A stretch of DNA of 64,000 bases from Azospirillum rugosum (GTDB lineage Bacteria > Pseudomonadota > Alphaproteobacteria > Azospirillales > Azospirillaceae), in the NCBI RefSeq assembly GCF_017876155.1, contig NZ_JAGINP010000001.1:434001-498000 (forward strand), given 5' to 3'. The position numbers and the translations under genes are program-made. How positions within the stretch are numbered: position 1 is the first letter of the stretch; each line of letters opens with the position of its first letter. Shown here piece after piece: positions 34,307 to 42,056 of the stretch. Below the pieces are notes generated by a model that had not been told where the DNA came from, ran no database searches, and was given only the letters and a program-made list of their open reading frames with translations.

Positions 34307-36636
34307 TCCGCCGCCACTCCGAATGCGCAGGCCGCGATCGTCGCGGCGTCGTTGATTGCCCGGTCCGCCTCGTCCATCAGGTCCATGGCGCTGCGGCGCA
34401 TGGGCACCACGTTCCCGGCCTCGTCCACGACCTCACCCATGGGAACGTCCAGTTCACGCGAGGCCAGCAGGCGGTTCACCTCCTGATAGAGCGCGTCGTG
34501 CGTCTCCGGGGCGCGGGCCACCTCCTCCGCCGGGCGGGCGGGCGGAACCGGCGGCGCCCTCTCCTCGCCCAGCAGGATTTGCCCAGGCCGCTCCGCGCGC
34601 CCCAGCAGGCCGCCACCGTTCTCCGCCATGGCCTCGTCCACGTAGCCGGACAGGGCCTCGGCAACCGACTTGCGGCCGGCCGGGGCGGTCAGGCCGTCGT
34701 TGCGGAAGAACATGCGGACGAAGGCGCCGGTGATCGGGTCCACCTGCCCGGAGAAGATGTCTTCTTGGTTCAGCAGGTCGAACACCTTCTGCCCGCTTTC
34801 CCGGGCGCGCTGGACGAGCCGAACGGCATCCAGCAGGCGCGCGGTCGGGTCCAGCGCCGGGGGGATGTCGCCGCGGGCCGCCGCCGCGCGCATCTTCGCC
34901 CATGGCCCGGCCGCGTCCTGCATCGCGCCGCCGATGGCCTTGATGTCGTTGTCCAGATCCTCGACCAGCTTACCGATCAGGTCCGGAGCGTCGTAGGCGC
35001 GAGACAGCAGCGCCCCCTCGAACCGGCGCCGGCCTTCCTGGTTCAGGCCGCCGTCGGCGTCCACAAGGCCGCTTCGCTCGCTAACCGATAGCCCATCCAG
35101 CCAGGACCGCACCGCGCCACGGTTGCTGGCGGCCGTCACGTCGCCGCTGCGCACCTGCGACAGCACGGCGTTGTTGACCATGCGCGCGTCCGCCCGCGCC
35201 TGCTCGGTCGGCGACAGGCGCGCCGCGGTGGCTTGGTTGGCCTCGTTGGCGAAGGCGGCGCGACCTGCGGGATCCATGTCGGTCTTGCGCACGGCCACAA
35301 GCACCGGGTTCCGCATGTCCGCCGCCGCAGGGTCCCTCTGCGTCACCCATGCCCGATAGCGGTCGGCCGCCTCTCCGCCCCGCTCATAGGCCGTCCGGAT
35401 CGCACCGACGCGCCCATTCCCCGACTCTACGACCATGTCCGGCCCGATGATCGGCGCGCCGGTGGCAGCGTCCGGAGACGGCCCCAGGCGTTCCGGCTGG
35501 AGGTTGGCGGCCATGTCGGCGATCTGCGCCTGCGACGCGACGCGCGTCCGGTCGCGGGGCTGGAGTTCCGGCGGGAAGGCGGGGTTCACCGTGCCGTCGG
35601 CGCCATGGCTGCTGACGAGCTGGTCAGCCTCGACCACCCGGTATTCCACGTCGATGGAGCGCCCGCCGGAGGTGAAGACCCGATCCGGTGCCAGCGGAAC
35701 CGATGGAGCCGCAGCCCGCGCCTCCTGCACGATCGGCTGCACGTCCACCGGCCGCCCGGCCTCGATGTCCTGCGCCGCCTTGGTCATCGCCCCGACGTGC
35801 GCCTGCTCCCCAGCCACGCCCGGCAGGGGGTTGGACGCGCGCACCTGTTCATCGCGCTCCACGACGTTCAGAGCGTCCTGCACCTCGCGGGGCAGCTCGG
35901 CGCGGTCACGGCCCCGCCACAGCTCGACGCCCTTGCCCAGCGCCTTCAGGCCGCCGCCGATGATCGCTCCACCGGCGCCCGCGGCGGCGATGTTGCCGGC
36001 CGCGTCGGCAAGCCCATACTGCGGGTCAACCTGCTGCTTGAACGGCGCCGTCCCGGCTTCGATCACGGCCTGCGATCCAGCGGCGATTCCCGCCTCGATG
36101 GCCGCGGTCTTCAGGATGCCCGCCGCCGGCCCGGCACCCATGAACATGGAGGCGATGTTGAGCGGGTCGGTCATGGCGCCCGCGATGTCGCCCAACACGA
36201 AGCCGGCGCCGCTGGAGAAGCTGCCCGGCTTGGCGGACAGGGCGTCGCGCTCGCCCTTGGCCTTCTGCGCCTTCGCCACCGCGCCGGCCTGGATTTCGTC
36301 GTCGGTCGGGTAGGACAGGTTCAGGTCCGGCCGCTCGCCCTTCAGGCTGTCGAAGCGCGCCCGGATGGACTTCTCCAGCGCGTCCCGGTTCGGCCCCCGC
36401 GGCGCCGCCTCCGGGTTGGCGTAGACCTCGCCGGTCGCGTTCTCCAGGGCGTCGAGGGCGCCCTGCACCACCTCGTGCCGAGCGCGCCACAGGGCGTCGC
36501 TGTTGGCGTAGGCGCGCGTCTCGCTGAACGCGGCATGGAAGCCCTCCGCGAAGGAAGGCGGAAGCTCAGCGGGCGGTGCGGATTGCGCCCGGCCCAGGGC
36601 GTCGGTGGTGTCGGTGGTGTACAGTCCAAGCAGCAT
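34303..36636 (-). CDS. Putative internal virion protein with DdrB/ParB-like domain
   Basis: 777 residues. Residues about 130-240 are hydrophobic and Gly/Ala rich (IAGAMTDPLNIASMFMGAG, GNIAAAGAGGAIIGGGLKAL). Residues about 310-440 look like the DdrB-ParB domain of phage polyvalent proteins (IDVEYRVVEADQLVSSHGAD, NPAFPPELQPRDRTR, VVESGNGRVGAIRTAYE). It heads its own transcription unit with promoter element and GGAGGGG ribosome site. Likely injected with DNA; the ParB-like domain may act on DNA in the host (inference). Confidence 0.7.
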   Translation of the reverse strand: MLLGLYTTDTTDALGRAQSAPPAELPPSFAEGFHAAFSETRAYANSDALWRARHEVVQGALDALENATGEVYANPEAAPRGPNRDALEKSIRARFDSLKGERPDLNLSYPTDDEIQAGAVAKAQKAKGERDALSAKPGSFSSGAGFVLGDIAGAMTDPLNIASMFMGAGPAAGILKTAAIEAGIAAGSQAVIEAGTAPFKQQVDPQYGLADAAGNIAAAGAGGAIIGGGLKALGKGVELWRGRDRAELPREVQDALNVVERDEQVRASNPLPGVAGEQAHVGAMTKAAQDIEAGRPVDVQPIVQEARAAAPSVPLAPDRVFTSGGRSIDVEYRVVEADQLVSSHGADGTVNPAFPPELQPRDRTRVASQAQIADMAANLQPERLGPSPDAATGAPIIGPDMVVESGNGRVGAIRTAYERGGEAADRYRAWVTQRDPAAADMRNPVLVAVRKTDMDPAGRAAFANEANQATAARLSPTEQARADARMVNNAVLSQVRSGDVTAASNRGAVRSWLDGLSVSERSGLVDADGGLNQEGRRRFEGALLSRAYDAPDLIGKLVEDLDNDIKAIGGAMQDAAGPWAKMRAAAARGDIPPALDPTARLLDAVRLVQRARESGQKVFDLLNQEDIFSGQVDPITGAFVRMFFRNDGLTAPAGRKSVAEALSGYVDEAMAENGGGLLGRAERPGQILLGEERAPPVPPARPAEEVARAPETHDALYQEVNRLLASRELDVPMGEVVDEAGNVVPMRRSAMDLMDEADRAINDAATIAACAFGVAAE

Positions 36637-36656
36637 GCGGCCCCTCCGTTGGAGCC

Positions 36657-36691
36657 ATTCGCACGCAAGCTATGGGGCGCCGCCAACGCAC
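36657..36691 (-). promoter_or_regulatory. Phage promoter element, copy 4 (GTGCGTTGG)
   Basis: GTGCG-TTGGCG, 18 bases, GCGAAT. Upstream of the ejection-protein operon starting at 36636. Confidence 0.6.
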
Positions 36692-36740
36692 AAAGGCACA
36701 AAATGCGCCACGGCTTCGGGGGTGGCTGTACGAATTCGTT

Positions 36741-36776
36741 TTGGCGGGTTGGCGGGTGCTGCTACAGAAATAGCAC
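36741..36776 (+). promoter_or_regulatory. Antirepressor promoter with overlapping palindrome
   Basis: Candidate -35 TTGGCG (36741-36746), 16 bases, -10 TACAGA (36763-36768). The inverted repeat GTGCT-N11-AGCAC (36756-36776) covers the -10, as expected for repressor control. Confidence 0.5.
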
Positions 36777-36868
36777 ATGAGACCGGCGGCACACCCGATG
36801 GTGGCCGCCGCTCATTAGCCACCGGTCGCAACGGTGGCGATATCACAACCCGAATGTGGAGCGAGTTT

Positions 36869-37453
36869 ATGACCGGCGTGGGAATAACACCCTTTCTTTT
36901 CGAAGGCGAGAGCCTTGTGCGGGTCGTGGCCATTGATGGCTCGCCCTGGTTCGTAGCGGCAGAGGTATGCCGGGTGCTGGGCATCAAGAACCCTGCGGAT
37001 GCGGTAAAGGGCTTGGACGATGATGAAAAGGGTATAGCTACTAGCGATACCCTTGGCGGTCGGCAGGAAATGGTCGTCGTCACGGAATCCGGCCTCTACG
37101 CCCTGATATTCCGTTCGCGGAAGCCAGCGGCACAGCGCTTCCGGAAGTGGGTCACGTCGGAAGTGCTGCCGACCATCCGCCGCACCGGCTCCTACAGCGT
37201 GACTCCGGCCGACGATCTGAAGGCCCAATTGGCTGCCCGGCGCATCAGCATCACCGAACGGAACAATGCCGTGCGGATGGTCGAGCAGATCAAGCGAACC
37301 TACGGGGCGCAGGCTGCGGCGGACAGCCTTCCGGGGATCTACGCCTCGGTGGGCGTGACTGTGAACCTATCGCGAGCGGTGGTGCAGCGGGAACTCCCGC
37401 TTCAGCAGCAACCGCCCGCCAACCAGGACCGCAAGAAGAGCGACGCCGCCTAA
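36869..37453 (+). CDS. Bro-N domain antirepressor
   Basis: 194 residues, ATG 36869 with GGAG seven bases upstream. Residues 10-105 are a Bro-N domain (VRVVAIDGSPWFVAAEVCRVLGI, VVTESGLYALIFRSRKPAAQ, FRKWVTSEVLPTIRRTGSY). The C-terminal part is a helical region. Bro-N proteins act as antirepressors or DNA-binding regulators in phages. It is the only plus-strand gene inside the late region and has its own promoter, so it may be made in the lysogen or at induction independently of late genes. Confidence 0.88.
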   Translation: MTGVGITPFLFEGESLVRVVAIDGSPWFVAAEVCRVLGIKNPADAVKGLDDDEKGIATSDTLGGRQEMVVVTESGLYALIFRSRKPAAQRFRKWVTSEVLPTIRRTGSYSVTPADDLKAQLAARRISITERNNAVRMVEQIKRTYGAQAAADSLPGIYASVGVTVNLSRAVVQRELPLQQQPPANQDRKKSDAA

Positions 37454-37460
37454 AGGCGAT

Positions 37461-37482
37461 GGTGGCGCATCACTGCGCCACC
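37461..37482 (+). terminator. Hairpin at the end of the antirepressor gene
   Basis: Stem GGTGGCGC / GCGCCACC followed by TTCTTC. It overlaps the last codons of the convergent minus gene. Weak T-run, so moderate support. Confidence 0.45.
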
Positions 37483-40148
37483 TTCTTCCCCAGGTCCAGA
37501 ACGTAGGGCCGATCCGGGCTTCCGACCTTTTTCACGGAGCCCGAGGAGAGCCACACTGTGTACTGCCCAGGCCCTGCATCCTCCAGCCTGGCAAAACGAC
37601 GGAAATCTCTCGCCTTCAGAGGGTATCCGCCTGCGGTGATGGCCCCACTGAAGTCCTCATCAGTGAGTGCGCCGATCAGCTTCTCGAACTCGCTGTCCGT
37701 CATGTAAGGCTTGGGTGGAATGATCTTGGGGCTTCTCGCGATCCCCATATCTCCGAGGAATCCCCCAGGATTCCCCCATGATACTACGCCGCCCGACACA
37801 TCGCGCAGAGCCTGCTGCATTCGGCCAGAGTCATAGGCCCCGCTGAAGTCCTTCGCCGCCACGGACAGGTCGGCATAGCGCGCCGTGGCGGCCCGTACAA
37901 TGCCGTCACGGGACTTCGGCATAGTGTAGACGGCGGAGCCCAGGAAGTCGTTCGCCTCCTGCCGGATGTTCTTTTCCGGCGGGAGGATCTTCTTGTCGGC
38001 GTCGATGTAGGTTTGCCCACTGATGATCGAGGTGCCAAGCTCGGGGTTCTGGCGGTAGATCAGGCCGGCGCTCGCGAAGACCGGGTTGTCGGCGCCGACC
38101 TTCTCCAGCGTGGCGGTCAGGTGGTCGCCGTCGAGGGCGCGGGCCAGCGTGCCGACAAGCCCGGCGCGGGCCTTGGCGTCGCCCTGGTCCCATGCGGCCT
38201 TGAACGCGGGTAGTTCGTCCGGCCGGATCACCGATTGCGTGCCCACGCCGTAGTGCTCGCGGGTGACGACGGCGGAGCGTTGCCGGGCGGACAGGGCCTG
38301 AGCGGCGCCCGCCGGGTCGTTCCAGGGGATGGGCGGCAAGGCGGGGATGACGCCGCGTTCCACGGCGAGGCCCAGCGGGTCGCGCTTCAGGCCGTCGCGG
38401 GTGCTGTCCACCAGCTTGCGCAGGGCGATCAGCATCCCGCCATCTTCGGTGGACAGCCCTTGCGCGCGCTCCCGCTGGTCGAGGACATCGACGGCGGCTT
38501 GCTGCTGCTGCGGGGTGGCGCCGGACAGCTTCTCCACGGTGCTGGCCCGGTCAAGGCGCGTCGCGATGCGCTCCAGCAGCGGGTAATCCTTGGCGAGCGT
38601 CGCGCCCTTCAGGATCGTCTCGACCGCGGCGCGCGTGGGCTGGATGCCCTGGTTCAGCCCGGCCTCAACCTCCGACCACTGAGCGTGCGCCCGCTCGCCG
38701 GCCAGCTTGGCGACGCCGCTGAACAGCTTCGGGTCCAGGGCCGGGGCGGCGGACACCTTCTCCGCGGCCCAATCGCGGATATCCCCCGCCGTCATGTCCT
38801 TCAGGAAGGGGTTCGCCTTGATGACGTCGGCGCTGACCAGCATTTCCATGGGTCGATCATCCGGTGCCTTCAGCACCGTCGCCGCCCCGCCGCGCCCAAG
38901 GAAATGCGCAAGGTAGACGGCGCCGTCATCGGTGGGGAGCCCATCGGCCGCCAGCCCGGCGCGGTTATCTTCCGCGTGGGCCGTGACCATGCGGCGGGAC
39001 AGCGCCTGATCAGAGCGCAGGCCGAGCAACTGCGCATCGGTCTTGCCGGCGGCAATCTCCGGCGCGTGCTTGCGCACCGTCTCCAGCCACGTGGAATCGA
39101 TGAACTGACCAAGTCCGGCGGCGGAGCTGTTCGGGTTCTTCGCGTCCGCCCGCCCGCCGCTCTCCGCTCCGACGATTCGGTCGGCGAGGCTCAGGCCCAT
39201 CGACGCGGTGATCTTGCCGGCGCGGTCCACCAGCTGATCGAGGGGAAGCCCACGCAGGTCCGCCAGCAGCCCGGCGCGGACGTGGGTGGCGCGTAGGGCG
39301 GCGGCGTCGCGGGCTCCTCCGGCCGCGGTCAGGCGCGTCGCCACCTCATCCACCGTCTCCGGCGGAATGTCCAGGCCAGCGGTCAGGCCGGTCGCGAGTT
39401 CGCGCGCGGCGGCGCGGGCGTCGTGCAGATCGGCCTTCCGCCCGCGCTCCAGTTGCGCGATGTGGGAATCGGCGCGGTTCTCCAGGGCGATGCGCTGGGC
39501 GGGCCGCAGCCGCAGTTCGGGGTTCAGCAGCTCCCGCCGAATCCATGAGCGGGTCGCGTCGGCGCCGCGCTCGGCATAGGTCGGGGTGATGAGGGCCATG
39601 GCGTGTTCGCCCGCCGCCCGGCCGTCCAGATCCTCCAGCGCGATCGCGGCCTCGTCCTCCGCCAGCAGGCCCGACGACACCGCGGCGGCCAGCTTCGTCT
39701 GGTGCTTGGTGCGGGCCTCCTGATATTCCGGCGTGCCGACGCGCCCGGCCATCGCCAGATTGATCACGTCGTCGCCGGACTGCTTCAGCAGCGCCGTCGT
39801 GGACTGCCGGGCCAGCCGCTCGTCGCGGGAGTGCTTGGCGTTCAGGACGACGCCAAAGCCGCGGTTCCCTTCCTCCTGCAGCATGAGGTCGATCTGCTGC
39901 GCATAGGGCGCCGGAGCGCCCTTGATGACGCCCTTGCGGTAGCCGTCCCATTCGTTGCGGAAGGCGTCGGGGTTCTCCCGGTGCTTGTCCTGAAGCTCCA
40001 GCAGCTTCGTCCGCGCCTCGACCTCGGCGTTGCCGAGGAAGGTGACGAGTTGGCGCTTTTGCTCCTGCAGGCCGAATTTCGTCGCCATGTCGGTGATCTG
40101 GTTGCCGACATTGGCAACCGTTCCCCAAAGGTCCATCGTCATGGTCAT
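37470..40148 (-). CDS. Internal virion protein with lytic transglycosylase (SLT) domain
   Basis: 892 residues. An SLT domain spans about 320-430: catalytic E329 in VGAESGGRADA, then SSAAGLGQFIDSTW. Flanks are long helical regions. It would open the peptidoglycan during DNA ejection, like T7 gp16 or other podoviral ejection proteins. ATG overlaps the upstream stop (ATGA). Confidence 0.85.
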   Translation of the reverse strand: MTMTMDLWGTVANVGNQITDMATKFGLQEQKRQLVTFLGNAEVEARTKLLELQDKHRENPDAFRNEWDGYRKGVIKGAPAPYAQQIDLMLQEEGNRGFGVVLNAKHSRDERLARQSTTALLKQSGDDVINLAMAGRVGTPEYQEARTKHQTKLAAAVSSGLLAEDEAAIALEDLDGRAAGEHAMALITPTYAERGADATRSWIRRELLNPELRLRPAQRIALENRADSHIAQLERGRKADLHDARAAARELATGLTAGLDIPPETVDEVATRLTAAGGARDAAALRATHVRAGLLADLRGLPLDQLVDRAGKITASMGLSLADRIVGAESGGRADAKNPNSSAAGLGQFIDSTWLETVRKHAPEIAAGKTDAQLLGLRSDQALSRRMVTAHAEDNRAGLAADGLPTDDGAVYLAHFLGRGGAATVLKAPDDRPMEMLVSADVIKANPFLKDMTAGDIRDWAAEKVSAAPALDPKLFSGVAKLAGERAHAQWSEVEAGLNQGIQPTRAAVETILKGATLAKDYPLLERIATRLDRASTVEKLSGATPQQQQAAVDVLDQRERAQGLSTEDGGMLIALRKLVDSTRDGLKRDPLGLAVERGVIPALPPIPWNDPAGAAQALSARQRSAVVTREHYGVGTQSVIRPDELPAFKAAWDQGDAKARAGLVGTLARALDGDHLTATLEKVGADNPVFASAGLIYRQNPELGTSIISGQTYIDADKKILPPEKNIRQEANDFLGSAVYTMPKSRDGIVRAATARYADLSVAAKDFSGAYDSGRMQQALRDVSGGVVSWGNPGGFLGDMGIARSPKIIPPKPYMTDSEFEKLIGALTDEDFSGAITAGGYPLKARDFRRFARLEDAGPGQYTVWLSSGSVKKVGSPDRPYVLDLGKKVAQ

Positions 40149-40987
40149 GCCTTCGTGGTAGAGGAGGGATCGGAGTAGATCTTTGCCACGGCGCCGACCC
40201 CCTGCAACGCCGACCCGAACGCGCCAATGCCGCCAGCCATCAGGCTGTCGGTGCGGCGGCGGGAGGCTTCGGCGGAGACCAGAGCGGACTGCTGTCCGTA
40301 CAGGCGATTGATCGCCGCCTCGCGAGCGAGGTCGCCGGCCTCAACGCCCATCCGCCAGATCGACAGCTCGTTGCCGTAGCGCTCCTGATCGAGCGTCGCG
40401 ATCTTCCTCACGGTGTCCACCATCAGCGCGCCGCGCTGCGCCTCCGCCTGGGCAGCGCCGGTCATCGCGGCGGACGACTTGGCGGCATAGCCGGCCTCCT
40501 CCAGCCCGATCTGCGCCCGCCCCTCGCGGTTCACACGGTTGGCGAGGGCCATGGCGGAGGGACCGACGGACGAGCCATGGCCGGCACGCTGAGCGGCCAG
40601 CGTCGCCAGCCCGGAACGCAGCTGGGCGCTGTGCTGCGCCATGGCGGCCTGCCCTTCGGTCTGCGTGCGCTTGGCCTCCGCCTGGAGCGCGTCCCGGCGG
40701 TCAGCAAGTTGCCGGCCCTCCAGCGCGGCGCCGGAGCGGATGGCGACCTCTTCCAAATCGAAGAGGCCGCGCCTCGCCATGCCCTGCTGTTGCTGGGAAA
40801 GCGCAAGCGGGACCTGCGAACGCTCGATCTGGTCGGCCTTCTCGTTGGCCTGTATCTGCGCGATCTGGGCCTGCCGCGCTTCGAGGCCCGCCTGGCGCGA
40901 CGCGGCCTTGCCCTGCTGGACGGTGCCATAGGCCGAGACGGCGGCGCCAGCGACGGCGGCCCCGGCGGAAACTGCCCCCAATCCCAT
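40145..40987 (-). CDS. Internal virion protein B-like (T7 gp14 position)
   Basis: 280 residues, ATG 40987 with GGAGG. Hydrophobic start (GAVSAGAAVAGAAVSAYG) then long Gln/Ala-rich helices, as is typical of gp14-like proteins that form the outer-membrane part of the ejection channel. Position directly before the SLT protein agrees. Confidence 0.75.
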   Translation of the reverse strand: MGLGAVSAGAAVAGAAVSAYGTVQQGKAASRQAGLEARQAQIAQIQANEKADQIERSQVPLALSQQQQGMARRGLFDLEEVAIRSGAALEGRQLADRRDALQAEAKRTQTEGQAAMAQHSAQLRSGLATLAAQRAGHGSSVGPSAMALANRVNREGRAQIGLEEAGYAAKSSAAMTGAAQAEAQRGALMVDTVRKIATLDQERYGNELSIWRMGVEAGDLAREAAINRLYGQQSALVSAEASRRRTDSLMAGGIGAFGSALQGVGAVAKIYSDPSSTTKA

Positions 40988-40988
40988 G

Positions 40989-42056
40989 TCATGCCTCCGT
41001 CAAATTGATGCGGAACAGCTGGCCAAAATCTTCACCGCCCAGGCGGTGGTACAGCGGGGCCATGCGCGGTCCATCGCCCCGCACCCCGGCCCGCGCGAAC
41101 ACTTCGCCGACGCCGCGTTGCCGCAGCGCCTCCAGGGCGGCGCGTTGCAGGCGGATGCCCAGCCCGCGGAAGGCCGGATCGGCGTAGAAGGTCGCGTGTT
41201 GCGCCGACAGCACGTCTGGGGATTCCAGCGAAGGGGAAATCACCGACATGAGGTAGCCGAACATCCGGCCGTTGCAGCGGGCCGTCATGATCTGCATGGC
41301 GCCAAGATCGTCCAAGGCGCGGAGAAGCGGGATGTTCTTGCGTTGCCAATCGCCGGGGGCCTCGCCGACCGCGACCAAGTGATCGTTGAAAAGCCGTTCG
41401 GCGTCGCGCAGCCACACGTCGAACGGCTCCGCCTGGATCGTCACGCCGTCGAGGTCGCCGGGCTCATCGCGGGCCATCAGCGCCAGCGTCTGGTGCTTGG
41501 CGATGGCCGTCAGCTTGTCCAACTGCGGCGCGTGGGCATGGCAATACCGGACGATCGCGCGCATGTCGCATTGGACGTTGACCGGCGCCCACGCCCCCCA
41601 CCACTCCGGATCGTGTCGGTAGGGCAAGCAGTGCTCGAAGACCGCGGCGCAGGCGTCCTCTCGCTCCAGATCCTCGAAGCGCACCGACAGCGCGTCGGGG
41701 ACCCGGCGGCTGATCTGCTCCAGCTTGCGGTCCAGGCGGTGCATGAGGCGTTCCACCGCCGGACGGTCGGGGAATAGCCCAAGCCGCATCAGGCTGTCGG
41801 CGGACGCCATCGGGTCGCGCCGCACGACGACCACCCGCAGGTCGGGCCGGAGATGCCGCGCCAGCCGCCACCATGGCGCCGCCGCCGTCTCCGCCGTGCC
41901 CGTGCAGGGCTGGGCCAGCCAGGACCGGACGTCGTCGAGGCTGCGGGCGTGGCGCAGTTCCTCATGGCCGCAGACCCAATCCCCGTAGGTCAGGAAGCGC
42001 GACAGCCAGGCCGTGCGGGACCTGGGCAAGCCGAAGATGACGAAGGGAGGGGACAT
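40989..42056 (-). CDS. Sulfotransferase-like / GNAT acetyltransferase fusion protein
   Basis: 355 residues. N-terminal part looks like a PAPS-dependent sulfotransferase: FGLPRSRTAWLSRFL (5'-phosphosulfate loop, residues 8-22) and VVVVRRDPMASADSLMRLG (3'-phosphate site). C-terminal 130 residues are a GNAT fold: SAQHATFYADPAFRGLGIRL (acetyl-CoA loop R/Q-x2-G-x-G/L) and LEALRQRGVGEVFA. It occupies the place of T7 gp13, between tail tubular protein B and the gp14-like protein, and its start overlaps the TTP-B stop by one base. Substrate unknown. Confidence 0.72.
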   Translation of the reverse strand: MSPPFVIFGLPRSRTAWLSRFLTYGDWVCGHEELRHARSLDDVRSWLAQPCTGTAETAAAPWWRLARHLRPDLRVVVVRRDPMASADSLMRLGLFPDRPAVERLMHRLDRKLEQISRRVPDALSVRFEDLEREDACAAVFEHCLPYRHDPEWWGAWAPVNVQCDMRAIVRYCHAHAPQLDKLTAIAKHQTLALMARDEPGDLDGVTIQAEPFDVWLRDAERLFNDHLVAVGEAPGDWQRKNIPLLRALDDLGAMQIMTARCNGRMFGYLMSVISPSLESPDVLSAQHATFYADPAFRGLGIRLQRAALEALRQRGVGEVFARAGVRGDGPRMAPLYHRLGGEDFGQLFRINLTEA

